From CAADGY01 sp900696665 (lineage in GTDB: Bacteria; Acidobacteriota; Terriglobia; Bryobacterales; Bryobacteraceae), in the NCBI GenBank assembly GCA_035063885.1, contig JAPSFM010000065.1:1-29002 (forward strand): a stretch of DNA of 29,002 nucleotides, written 5' to 3'. Shown one piece after another: positions 7,770-15,504 of this stretch. Positions within the stretch are counted from its first letter, which is position 1. The number at the start of each line of letters is the position of its first letter. The notes beneath the pieces are model-generated. The model made no database searches. It was not told where the DNA came from and saw only the letters and a program-made list of their open reading frames with translations. Position numbers and translations under genes: made by a program.

Positions 7770-8872
7770 ACAACGATTACATGGAGACGGCGCTGGCGCT
7801 GGCACGGGAGGGCCTGGGCCAGACGAGCCCGAATCCAACAGTCGGCGCGGTGCTGGTGCTGGATGGCGAAATAGTTGGACGCGGGTTCCACACTTACGCG
7901 GGCGTGAAGCACGCCGAAGTGCTGGCTCTGGAAGAAGCGGGTGCGCGCGCGAGAGGCGCCACGCTCTATGTCACGCTCGAGCCGTGCTGCCACACCGGGC
8001 GTACAGATCCCTGCACGAATGCCCTCATCGCCGCTGGCGTAGAGCGTGTCGTTGCGGCGATGGAAGATCCCAACCCGCAGGTGCGCGGCGCGGGCCTCCG
8101 GCGTCTGCGCGAAGCGGGCATTGCCGTTGATTTGAGTTTCGCCCATGCGAGCGAGGCCGCCAAGCTGAATGAGCCTTTTGTTCATTTCATACGCACGGGC
8201 CTGCCGCTGGTGACATTGAAGGCCGCGGTCACGTTGGACGGAAAGATCGCCGCGCCGGAGGATAACCGCGGCTGGATTACCAGCGAGCGGGCGCGCGGGC
8301 ACGTGCAGGAGTTGCGGCATCTCTCCGACGCCATCCTGACAGGCATCGGGACTGTGCTAGGCGACGATCCGCTGATGACGGACCGCAGCGGGAAGCCGCG
8401 CGGCCGCCCGCTTCTTCGCATCGTGCTCGATTCGCAGCTTCGTATTCCTCCGGACTCGCGCATGGTGGCCGGATGCCGCTCGGATCTTCTGATCGTCACC
8501 ACGTCGGCGGCGTCCAGCGAACGGCGTAAAGTTTTGGAGGAGCGCGGATGCAGCATCCTCGTTGCAGACGGCCCCGGCGGACGTACGGATCTCCGGGCAC
8601 TGCTCGACTACCTGGGGCGCCAGAACAGGTATCTGTCGCTGATGATTGAAGCGGGCAGCAAGGTGAACTGGGCCATGCTCGAATCCGGCGTGGTCGACAA
8701 GATCTTTTTCTACTATGCGCCGAAAATTCTCGGCGGGCTTCATTCGCTGCCGGTAGTAGGAGGCGCCGGACGGCTCCGGCGCGTGGACGCGATCCGGTTC
8801 CGCAATGTGTCGCTTCATTCGATAGCGCCTGACGAGTTCGCCGTGGAAGCTTACCTCGTGAAGGAGAACTGA
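7766..8872 (+). CDS. ribD: Bifunctional riboflavin deaminase/reductase (RibD)
   Basis: A 368-residue enzyme performing the second and third steps of riboflavin synthesis: deamination of diaminohydroxyphosphoribosylaminopyrimidine, then reduction of the ribose side chain. The N-terminal deaminase (1-145) has the zinc site H49-A-E51, C74 in EPCCHTGRTDPC and C83, matching E. coli RibD within one residue. The C-terminal DHFR-like reductase (about 148-368) has the conserved TLKAAVTLDGKIA, GWITSE, AILTGIGTVLGDDPLMTDR and KIFFYYAPKILGG. ATG 7766 overlaps the ftsY stop by four bases. ribE follows after three bases, so this is a short riboflavin operon hung on ftsY. ribAB and ribH are not in the window. 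Confidence 0.96.
   Translation: MNNDYMETALALAREGLGQTSPNPTVGAVLVLDGEIVGRGFHTYAGVKHAEVLALEEAGARARGATLYVTLEPCCHTGRTDPCTNALIAAGVERVVAAMEDPNPQVRGAGLRRLREAGIAVDLSFAHASEAAKLNEPFVHFIRTGLPLVTLKAAVTLDGKIAAPEDNRGWITSERARGHVQELRHLSDAILTGIGTVLGDDPLMTDRSGKPRGRPLLRIVLDSQLRIPPDSRMVAGCRSDLLIVTTSAASSERRKVLEERGCSILVADGPGGRTDLRALLDYLGRQNRYLSLMIEAGSKVNWAMLESGVVDKIFFYYAPKILGGLHSLPVVGGAGRLRRVDAIRFRNVSLHSIAPDEFAVEAYLVKEN
8861..8866 (+). promoter_or_regulatory. Ribosome binding site fixing the TTG start of ribE
   Basis: AAGGAG lies inside the last codons of ribD, nine bases before TTG 8876. It supports translation of ribE from TTG, since no ATG or GTG is available near the conserved N-terminus. Confidence 0.7.
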
Positions 8873-8875
8873 GCG

Positions 8876-9520
8876 TTGTTCACCGGCATTATCGAGGAAC
8901 TCGGTGGGGTCGAGGGCATGGAGTCGCGCGATGCCGGAATGCGCCTTCGCATCCGGTGCCGCAAGGTGCTGGAGGACACCCGTGAGGGAGACAGCATATC
9001 GGTTAACGGCGTGTGCCTCACGGCTACCGCGATTCGTCCGGGGTCGTTCGGCGCGGATGTTTCGCCGGAGACGCTGCGGCGCAGCAACCTCGGAGACCTT
9101 CGATTGAACGCGCCCGTGAACCTCGAACGGCCCTTGTCGCCCCGAGGCAGGCTTGGCGGGCACATCATGCAGGGGCACGTGGATGCGACGGCGGAGTTCC
9201 TTTCGCTCGACGCGCTCGGCGGCGACAACTGGTGGCTCAATATTCGCGTGCCCGCCGAAGTGGAACGCTACCTCGTATTCAAAGGCTCCATTGGAGTTGA
9301 CGGTATCAGCCTAACCATAGCTTCGGTCGAAGATTCCGTTGTTTCCGCCACGATCATCCCGCACACCTACCGCCATACGACGCTGGGAACGTACTCGCCC
9401 GGAAGCCGGGTGAATATCGAATGCGACGTCATCGCCAAATATGTAGAAAGGATGCTGTCGAACCTTACGATTTCACGTTCGGGACTCACGATCGAACGCT
9501 TGAAGGAAGAAGGGTATTGA
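8876..9520 (+). CDS. ribE: Riboflavin synthase alpha subunit (RibE)
   Basis: A 214-residue enzyme that converts two molecules of dimethylribityllumazine into riboflavin plus a pyrimidinedione. It shows the two tandem lumazine-binding barrels: the first begins with the invariant MFTGIIEELG and has NGVCLT at 44-49; the second begins around GGHIMQGHVD (94-103) and has GVDGISLT at 140-147. The C-terminal trimerisation helix region (DVIAKYVERML) is present. Translation starts at TTG 8876. The gene is the third of the ftsY-ribD-ribE run and is followed after six bases by an aldo/keto reductase. Confidence 0.96.
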   Translation: MFTGIIEELGGVEGMESRDAGMRLRIRCRKVLEDTREGDSISVNGVCLTATAIRPGSFGADVSPETLRRSNLGDLRLNAPVNLERPLSPRGRLGGHIMQGHVDATAEFLSLDALGGDNWWLNIRVPAEVERYLVFKGSIGVDGISLTIASVEDSVVSATIIPHTYRHTTLGTYSPGSRVNIECDVIAKYVERMLSNLTISRSGLTIERLKEEGY

Positions 9521-9526
9521 GCGCGC

Positions 9527-10378
9527 GTGCTCGCAAGACGTTTTGGATGGACAGGGCTGACGCTTCCGGCGATAGGCCAGGGAACGTGGAAGATCGAGGG
9601 CAGCCGCGAGAAAGAGCGGCAGGCGATTGAGGCGCTACAGGCCGGCATCGAGATGGGAGCCACGCTCATCGACACGGCCGAGATGTACGGCAACGGCCGC
9701 GCGGAAGAACTGGTAGCGGAAGCCATTCGAGGAGTGCGCAGCAAAATCTTCCTGGTGAGCAAGGTCCTGCCGTGGAACGCTTCTTATGAAGGCACGCTTA
9801 AGGCGTGCGCGCGCAGCTTGAAACGCTTGCATACCGATTACCTCGATCTCTATCTTTTGCACTGGGAAAGCAACCATCCTATCGGCGAGACTATGCGCGC
9901 CCTGGAGAAACTGGTACGGGACGGCAGTATACGGTTCCTCGGAGTCAGCAACTTCGACGTGTCCCGGTTGAAAGAGGCCCAGGCGGCGCTGACCAATGAG
10001 CGAATCGCTTGTGACCAGGTGTTGTATCACCTCGGCGACCGTGGCATTGAACGCACTGTATTACCGTACTGCCGCGGGGAGGAGATTGCTGTCATGGCTT
10101 ATAGCCCATTTGGCAGCGGACAGTTCCCGCCCTCGCGATCGCGCGGTGGACGCATACTGGGGGAGATCGGCGCCCGGCATAAGCGATCGCCGCGGCAGGT
10201 GGGCTTGAATTTTCTGCTCCGCCGGTCTGAAGTATTTTCGATTCCGAAAGCCGGTAATACCAAACACGTGCACGAGAACGCATCAGCCTCCGATTTTGAG
10301 CTGAGCCAGGAGGAAATGGAGCGGATCGACCGGGTGTTTCCGGCGCCTGGCCGCGACACTCCTCTCGGAATGATCTGA
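9527..10378 (+). CDS. Aldo/keto reductase
   Basis: A 283-residue NAD(P)H-dependent oxidoreductase of the AKR (beta/alpha)8 superfamily. The catalytic tetrad is readable: D49 in TLIDTAEMYG, Y54, K79 in LVSKVLP, and H112 in LLHWES. The later motifs GSIRFLGVSNF and the cofactor loop IPKAGNTKHV (usually IPK...H..EN) are also present. Length is standard. The start is GTG 9527, with purine-rich AAGGAAGAAGGG about 13 bases upstream. It is packed six bases behind ribE, which suggests cotranscription, but no role in riboflavin synthesis is known for the family. Substrate unknown. Confidence 0.92.
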   Translation: MLARRFGWTGLTLPAIGQGTWKIEGSREKERQAIEALQAGIEMGATLIDTAEMYGNGRAEELVAEAIRGVRSKIFLVSKVLPWNASYEGTLKACARSLKRLHTDYLDLYLLHWESNHPIGETMRALEKLVRDGSIRFLGVSNFDVSRLKEAQAALTNERIACDQVLYHLGDRGIERTVLPYCRGEEIAVMAYSPFGSGQFPPSRSRGGRILGEIGARHKRSPRQVGLNFLLRRSEVFSIPKAGNTKHVHENASASDFELSQEEMERIDRVFPAPGRDTPLGMI

Positions 10379-10391
10379 TAGGATCGGCACG

Positions 10392-12743
10392 ATGATCCCG
10401 TGTCTCTTCCTGCTGATTTGTCTTTTGTCCCTCCCTGCTTCCGCCGCAAACCCCGAACTGGCAACGCAATTCTGGCCCGCGTATTGGATCTCTGTGCCGG
10501 GGGCGCCGCCTTCGGCCTACGGCGTATACCATTTTCGAAGAGCGTTCGAGCTGTCATTCAAACCCGGCAGCTTCCTCATCCATGTGAGCGCCGACAACCG
10601 TTACCAGTTATTCGTGAACGGAGAGCGGGCCGCGTGGGGACCCGCGCGTGGCGACCTCTTTCACTGGCGCTACGAAACCGTCGATATCGCGCCGCTTCTG
10701 AGGCCCGGACGGAATGTGCTGGCGGCCGTCGTCTGGAATTCCGGTGAGCACGCACCGCAGGCGCAGGTGACGAATGAGACCGGCTTCCTGCTACAGGGCG
10801 ACACGGAACGTGAGCGTATCGTGGATACGAATTCGGAATGGAAGTGTGTGCGCAACGAAGCTTACGAGCCTATTCCGTTCACCAGCGATCAAATGCGGGG
10901 TTATTACGTGGCCGGTCCGGGCGACCGCGTAACCGGATCCGCCTATCCCTGGGGTTGGGAACGCCCCGGCTTCGACGACTCCGGCTGGAGGCAGGCGCGG
11001 TTAGGCACGCGCGCGGCGCCGCGCTATTCGCGTGACAGCCCGAGCCGGTGGATGCTGGTTCCGCGCAGCATCCCGATGATGGAAGAGAGTCCGGAGAAGC
11101 CTCTGACGGTACGCCAGACCAGTGCCGGCACAGGCTGGCAATATCCGGCCAAGGTACCCGCGCAGACGAAAATCAGGATCCTGTTCGATCAAACCTACCT
11201 CACTACAGCGTACCCGGAGTTGACCGTCAGCGGCGGCAGGAATACGCGGCTGAGAATGAGCTACGCCGAAGCTCTTTGGATTCCTGGCAAGCGGGAAAAA
11301 GGCAACCGGAACGAGGTCGCGGGTAAGGAATTCATCGGCAACTACGACGAATTCATCGCGGATGGCGGCTCGCATCGCCTGTTCCGGCCGCTGTGGTGGC
11401 GCACCTACCGTTATCTCGAACTCGAAATCGAGACCGCCGGAGATCCTATCGTGGTGGAGAAACTGAGTGGCACCTACACGGGGTACCCGTTCGAGCGCAA
11501 GGCCCGGCTTGAATCGGACTCCGGCGAGATCGGAACCCTGCTGGATGTAGGCTGGCGCACGGCGCGCCTGTGTGCCCACGAGTCGTACATGGATTGCCCT
11601 TATTACGAGCAGCTTCAGTATGCCGGCGACACTCGCATTCAGGCGCTGGTGTCGCTTTATATGAGCGGCGACGCCCGCCTGATGCGCAATGCCATCGAGC
11701 AATTGGACTCGTCGCGTACTTCTGAAGGCGCTACGTTCAGCCGTGCTCCTTCGCGGCTTCAGCAGTACATTCCGCCTTTCTCTCTTTGGTGGGTCGGCAT
11801 GGTCCACGACTACTGGAGGTATCAGGACGATCCGGCATTCGTTAAAGAGATGCTGCCGGGAGTTCGAGCCGTACTGTCGTTTTTCGAAGCCCGTCAAAAG
11901 CGGAACGGCTCGCTGGGCGTTCTGCCCTGGTGGAATTTTGTGGATTGGACGAAGGAATGGCGGAATGGTGTGCCGCCCGCCGCGGCGGATGGTTCCTCGG
12001 CGCCGTTGGATCTTCAACTCCTGCTGGCTTACGACTGGGCCTCCGGAATGGAACAGGCTCTCGGGATGCAACCGCTGGGAGCCGAATACCGGCGGAGGGC
12101 AGAGAAGCTTCGTACTTCCGCCGGCAGCCTCTATTGGGACAGCCGGCGGCGGCTGTATGCCGACACTCCGGGCAAGACCGAATTTTCACAACACACTAAT
12201 GCCCTGGCGGTGATTGCAGGGCTGGTGAAACCGGGGGAAGCCGCCAGGTTTGTGAAACGCATCGCGGCGGATTCGTCGCTGGTGCAGGCGTCCATTTATT
12301 TCCGCCACTATCTGCATTCGGCGTTTAACCAGGCGGGCGCCGGCGACGATTATCTCGATCAGTTGGACCAGTGGCGCACGATGTTGCAGCGTGGCCTGAC
12401 GACATGGGCGGAACAGGCCGATCCTACGCGGTCGGATTGCCATGCCTGGGGGTCGAGTCCGAATTACGAAGTGTTCCGCACCGTGCTCGGGATCGATTCC
12501 GCGGCGCCGGGCTTTCGCCGTGTGATCGTGCGTCCGTTCTCCGGTAAGCTGTTGCGAGCCTCCGGCGCCATACCTCATCCCCGTGGTGAGATTGCCGTCC
12601 GTTATGAAAGGAAGCAGGATAGGTTGGAAGCCGAGGTCCGGCTGCCGGCGGGAGTCGAGGGCGAGTTTGTGTGGCGTGGCGAGAGCCGCCCCTTGAAGCC
12701 GGGTGCGAACACGGTAGCGCTTCAGGTTCCATTGGTACAATGA
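10392..12743 (+). CDS. Secreted GH78-type alpha-L-rhamnosidase-like glycoside hydrolase
   Basis: A 783-residue exported enzyme likely to release terminal L-rhamnose from plant glycans or glycosides. Residues 1-19 form a signal peptide ending ASA. The N-terminal part (about 25-380) holds beta-sandwich modules with WPAYWI, a carbohydrate-binding-like DNRYQLFVNG stretch and GWERPGFDDSGW. The (alpha/alpha)6 catalytic domain (about 385-700) has DCPYYEQLQYAGD with D401, E406 and D413, whose +5/+12 spacing agrees with the acidic residues described for GH78 enzymes. It also has TRSDCHAWGSSP, typical of the family. A C-terminal beta-sandwich follows. ATG 10392 lies 13 bases after the aldo/keto reductase stop. 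Exact glycan specificity cannot be read; related six-hairpin hydrolases of other specificity exist. Confidence 0.85.
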   Translation: MIPCLFLLICLLSLPASAANPELATQFWPAYWISVPGAPPSAYGVYHFRRAFELSFKPGSFLIHVSADNRYQLFVNGERAAWGPARGDLFHWRYETVDIAPLLRPGRNVLAAVVWNSGEHAPQAQVTNETGFLLQGDTERERIVDTNSEWKCVRNEAYEPIPFTSDQMRGYYVAGPGDRVTGSAYPWGWERPGFDDSGWRQARLGTRAAPRYSRDSPSRWMLVPRSIPMMEESPEKPLTVRQTSAGTGWQYPAKVPAQTKIRILFDQTYLTTAYPELTVSGGRNTRLRMSYAEALWIPGKREKGNRNEVAGKEFIGNYDEFIADGGSHRLFRPLWWRTYRYLELEIETAGDPIVVEKLSGTYTGYPFERKARLESDSGEIGTLLDVGWRTARLCAHESYMDCPYYEQLQYAGDTRIQALVSLYMSGDARLMRNAIEQLDSSRTSEGATFSRAPSRLQQYIPPFSLWWVGMVHDYWRYQDDPAFVKEMLPGVRAVLSFFEARQKRNGSLGVLPWWNFVDWTKEWRNGVPPAAADGSSAPLDLQLLLAYDWASGMEQALGMQPLGAEYRRRAEKLRTSAGSLYWDSRRRLYADTPGKTEFSQHTNALAVIAGLVKPGEAARFVKRIAADSSLVQASIYFRHYLHSAFNQAGAGDDYLDQLDQWRTMLQRGLTTWAEQADPTRSDCHAWGSSPNYEVFRTVLGIDSAAPGFRRVIVRPFSGKLLRASGAIPHPRGEIAVRYERKQDRLEAEVRLPAGVEGEFVWRGESRPLKPGANTVALQVPLVQ

Positions 12744-12762
12744 GGATTCCATTCAAAACCTG

Positions 12763-12768
12763 AAGGAG
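12763..12768 (+). promoter_or_regulatory. Strong ribosome binding site for the small basic protein
   Basis: AAGGAG is placed six bases before TTG 12775. It is the main reason for believing the small gene that follows. It immediately overlaps the end of a seven-codon reading frame (ATG 12740 to TGA 12763) that starts on the rhamnosidase stop codon. Confidence 0.6.
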
Positions 12769-12774
12769 ACAGTT

Positions 12775-12930
12775 TTGGCAGAGAACACGGAAAACACCGG
12801 GAGCCACGAGAAACTTTACAAAGCGGAGTACCAGGGGAGCGGCACCTTCATCATCAGCAAGCCGAAACGCAAGGACAAAAAGCGGCGCCAGACGAAAGTA
12901 AGGAATCCCCAGCGAGGAGCCCGAATATAG
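12775..12930 (+). CDS. Small very basic protein, 51 residues, TTG start
   Basis: I do not recognise this protein. It starts at TTG 12775 behind an ideal Shine-Dalgarno and ends at TAG 12928-12930. The first ~20 residues are acidic/polar (AENTENTGSHEKLYKAEYQ). A short hydrophobic strand GTFIIS follows (22-28). The rest is strongly basic (KPKRKDKKRRQTKVRNPQRG), which suggests binding to nucleic acid or to an acidic surface. It has no cysteine, signal peptide or membrane segment. It lies 31 bases after the rhamnosidase and 14 bases before gudD on the same strand, so it is probably cotranscribed with them. Its short length makes it easy to miss. It could be noise, but the ribosome site and the charge segregation argue otherwise. 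Confidence 0.6.
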   Translation: MAENTENTGSHEKLYKAEYQGSGTFIISKPKRKDKKRRQTKVRNPQRGARI

Positions 12931-12944
12931 CCCATCCGCGCCCC

Positions 12945-14264
12945 ATGCGCATATCCGATCTTCGTCTGCACCCCGTCGCCGTGGCGGATGCGCCGCTGCG
13001 TAGTTCCTACGGACGCCATGCTCCGTACGCGCTTCGTACGATCGTCGAACTGGTTACGGACGAAGGACTCATTGGAATCAGTGAGACTTACGGCGGCGAC
13101 GGCCCGCTGGCGGCGCTGGAAGCCGTGCGGAGCCGTGTTGTTGGTATGGATCCTTTCCAACTCACACGGCTCTGGCTCGATTTTTCCGGGGATGCCGCCG
13201 CTGAAGAAAGAGATGTTGCGGGCGGCCGGTCGCAAACCTACCTCGTACCTGGAGAGAATCCGCTGGACCGGCACACACGAACCTACGCCGCCATTGAGGT
13301 CGCGTGCCTGGATGTCATCGGGAAAGCCCTGGGCAAGCCGGTTTGCGATGTCGTAGGCGGGCGGGCGCGAGACGCGGTAGGTTTCTCGGCCTACCTTTTT
13401 TACAAACACGCGGGCGGCGGCGGCTCCGGCGCAGATGCCAGGGAAGACGAGTACGGCGAGTGTCTGGACCCGAAGTCGATGGTGCGCCAGGCGAAGCAGA
13501 TGATCAGACAGTACGGCTTCCGTGAAATCAAGCTGAAAGGCGGCGTGCTCGATCCCGATATCGAGATCGCCACCATACGGGCGTTGCGCGAGGAGTTCGG
13601 ACCGTCCTTCCCGCTGCGCATCGATCCGAACTGCGCCTGGTCCATCGAAACATCCGTCCGTGTGGGAGAGAGCTTGCGGGAGGAATTGTCGAACGGCGGA
13701 TATCTGGAAGATCCCACCGCGACGTTGGAGAGCATGGCGGAGGTTCGCCAGCGCCTCCTGGCCGCGGACAATACCACTCCGCTCGCAAGCAACGTCGCTG
13801 TCACGTGTTTCGCACAGGTGCCCGAGGCGCAGCGGTTGGATGCCGTTCAGATTGTGCTCTCCGATCCCCATTACTGGGGCGGTATCCGGAAGCTTCAGCA
13901 GTTGGCGCACCTGTGCGAAGTGCTCGGTATGTGTCTTTCCATGCATTCCAACAATCATCTGGCCGTGAGCCTGATGACGATGGTCCACGCGGCCGCGGCT
14001 GCGCCCCACCTTACCTATGCCTGCGACACGCATTACCCCTGGCAGACCGAACGCGACGAAGTGGTCATCGGTGGACGAGTCAAGTTCACGGAAGGCAAGG
14101 TGAAGATCCCGGACAAGCCCGGTTTGGGAGTCGATCTCGACTACGATCGACTCGCGCGTCTGCGCGAGATCTACGACAGGCTGCCCTACCGCAAACGGGA
14201 TGACGAAGCGGAAATGCGCGCGCATGTGGATCCGAACTGGAAGCGCGTTCTTCCGCGCTGGTAG
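12945..14264 (+). CDS. gudD: Glucarate dehydratase (enolase superfamily)
   Basis: A 439-residue Mg2+-dependent enzyme that dehydrates D-glucarate (and L-idarate) to 5-keto-4-deoxyglucarate, feeding central metabolism. The N-terminal capping domain is followed by the barrel, with K196-x-K198 in IKLKGG, metal ligands D227 (RIDPN), E255 (YLEDP) and N283 (SNVAV), then D307 and the catalytic H334 in SMHSNNH. These positions match E. coli GudD (K207, D235, N289, D313, H339) with a near-constant offset. The Gly-rich loop around 155-163 is slightly unusual. No good ribosome site precedes ATG 12945; GAGGAG is about 25 bases away, so coupling to the preceding small gene is possible. No KdgD or GarL partner is in view. 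Confidence 0.93.
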   Translation: MRISDLRLHPVAVADAPLRSSYGRHAPYALRTIVELVTDEGLIGISETYGGDGPLAALEAVRSRVVGMDPFQLTRLWLDFSGDAAAEERDVAGGRSQTYLVPGENPLDRHTRTYAAIEVACLDVIGKALGKPVCDVVGGRARDAVGFSAYLFYKHAGGGGSGADAREDEYGECLDPKSMVRQAKQMIRQYGFREIKLKGGVLDPDIEIATIRALREEFGPSFPLRIDPNCAWSIETSVRVGESLREELSNGGYLEDPTATLESMAEVRQRLLAADNTTPLASNVAVTCFAQVPEAQRLDAVQIVLSDPHYWGGIRKLQQLAHLCEVLGMCLSMHSNNHLAVSLMTMVHAAAAAPHLTYACDTHYPWQTERDEVVIGGRVKFTEGKVKIPDKPGLGVDLDYDRLARLREIYDRLPYRKRDDEAEMRAHVDPNWKRVLPRW

Positions 14265-14326
14265 ACCCGTAAACCAACCCTCTCGACAGGCGAGAACTTT
14301 TGTCATAGCCTTGCAATGAGGACATT

Positions 14327-15115
14327 ATGGCCTTTTGTACGAATTGTGGCACTCCGAATGAAGGTGCTTTCTGTAAGAATTGTGGCGCGCGGATGGGAAG
14401 CGAACCCGCCGCGGCGCCCCCCGTGGCGCCTGCCGAAGCAGCGCCCGCGGGCAAAAAGAAGGTCAGTCCGATCATCTGGATTCTCGCCGGTCTGGTGGGG
14501 TTTTTCCTGTTGATCGGGATTCTGTTTGTGGGCGCCGGCTTCTTTGTCGCCAACAAAGTGAAGAACGCGGGCTTTGACACGGAACTGATGGAGAAGAACC
14601 CTGTCCTGGGCGCCGCGAAAATAGCCGCCACGCTCAATCCGGATGTGGAAGTTGTCAACGTGGATGAAGCGAAGGGCACCCTGTCGATACGCGATAAAAA
14701 AACCGGCAAGGTGATCACCATGAATGCCGAGGACGTAAAAGAGGGCAAGATCACATTCTCGGATGAGTCTACCGGAGAATCAGTCTCCTTCGGCGCGGAG
14801 CGGACCGCCAAATTGCCCGATTGGGTTCCAGCCTACCCTGGATCGGCGCCGCAAGGCGCATTTTCAGCCTCCGGCAAGGAAGGCGCCGGCGGTATAGCTC
14901 ACTTCACGACGAGCGATCCGCCCTCGAAGGTGCTTTCCTTCTACCAGGAAGCATTAAAGGACGCCGGATACGACGTCACGATGACGAGCAGTTCCGAAGC
15001 TTCAGGCGGCATCGTGAGCGCAGAGAACAAATCGGCCCGTAATACCATCCTCGTAACGGCAAACGCGGGCGACGACGGCACCGCCGTCAGTCTGACCTAC
15101 GGTTCCAAGCAATAG
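14327..15115 (+). CDS. Zinc-ribbon membrane protein of unknown function
   Basis: A 262-residue protein with an N-terminal zinc ribbon (C4-x2-C7 and C16-x2-C19) and a Pro/Ala-rich linker (25-42). A KKK stop precedes one membrane helix at about 46-76. The remaining ~185 residues are probably outside the cytoplasmic membrane. The outer part has a beta-rich stretch (EVVNVDEAKGTLSIRDKKTG) and, from about 165, a domain WVPAYPGSAP...VLSFYQEALKDAGYDV. That pattern occurs in uncharacterised acidobacterial envelope proteins and resembles a small alpha/beta fold. ATG 14327 follows AATGAGGACATT, a good ribosome site. A 5-bp hairpin TCTCG/CGAGA (about 14280-14294) lies upstream. It ends nine bases before the stop of the opposing CMD gene. 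Function unknown. Confidence 0.8.
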   Translation: MAFCTNCGTPNEGAFCKNCGARMGSEPAAAPPVAPAEAAPAGKKKVSPIIWILAGLVGFFLLIGILFVGAGFFVANKVKNAGFDTELMEKNPVLGAAKIAATLNPDVEVVNVDEAKGTLSIRDKKTGKVITMNAEDVKEGKITFSDESTGESVSFGAERTAKLPDWVPAYPGSAPQGAFSASGKEGAGGIAHFTTSDPPSKVLSFYQEALKDAGYDVTMTSSSEASGGIVSAENKSARNTILVTANAGDDGTAVSLTYGSKQ

Positions 15116-15124
15116 CAGGACGCA

Positions 15125-15466
15125 TCAGCCTTCCGGGATGTCTCCGGCGCCACGACGCTCAAGTGCTTCTTCGATCCACGTCATCGCGGCGTAGGCGCCC
15201 GGCCATCCGATCGTTGTAATTGAAAGAATAGCGGCATGGTACAACTCTGCCTCCGTGATGCCCGAATTCACCGCATTACGGACCGCCGAGTGTACCGCAC
15301 CTTCCTGTCGAAGGGCGATGGCGATTCCGAGTTTCACCAGCCGCCTGGTTTTTTCATCCAGCGGTCCGCTTTCATGACAAGCCTGGCCAAGCGCTTCAAA
15401 AGCCCGCCAGACCTCAGGCTGCTTTTTCTGGAATTCCGCCAGCCAACGCGGAAGTGTATCCTGCAT
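15125..15466 (-). CDS. Carboxymuconolactone decarboxylase-family protein lacking the CxxC motif
   Basis: A 113-residue all-helical protein of the CMD/AhpD-like superfamily. The core LDEKTRRLVKLGIAIALRQEGAVHSAVRNAVNSGITEAELYHAAIL is recognisable. In redox-active AhpD-like members the motif is E..C..C...H. Here E55 and H59 remain but both cysteines are absent, so peroxidase or disulfide reductase activity is unlikely and a lyase- or binding-type role is more plausible. C30 is the only cysteine. It lies 38 bases downstream of the dienelactone hydrolase gene and is probably cotranscribed with it. No other beta-ketoadipate pathway gene is present. Confidence 0.88.
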   Translation of the reverse strand: MQDTLPRWLAEFQKKQPEVWRAFEALGQACHESGPLDEKTRRLVKLGIAIALRQEGAVHSAVRNAVNSGITEAELYHAAILSITTIGWPGAYAAMTWIEEALERRGAGDIPEG

Positions 15467-15504
15467 TATTCATTCCCCTTGTGTTCTATTCGGCAGAGCG
15501 CAGT

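Noticed and set aside
11001..12071. A 356-codon antisense frame inside the rhamnosidase-like gene
   Set aside because: No ribosome site or recognisable motif; it lies wholly inside a well-supported gene.
14280..14302. Intrinsic terminator after gudD
   Set aside because: The stem is only 5 bp and the following ACTTTTGTC is a poor U-tract.
12816..14306. A 496-codon open frame antisense to glucarate dehydratase, longer than gudD itself
   Set aside because: The plus-strand gene has all catalytic residues in order. The antisense product shows no domain pattern and is a by-product of GC-rich codon use.
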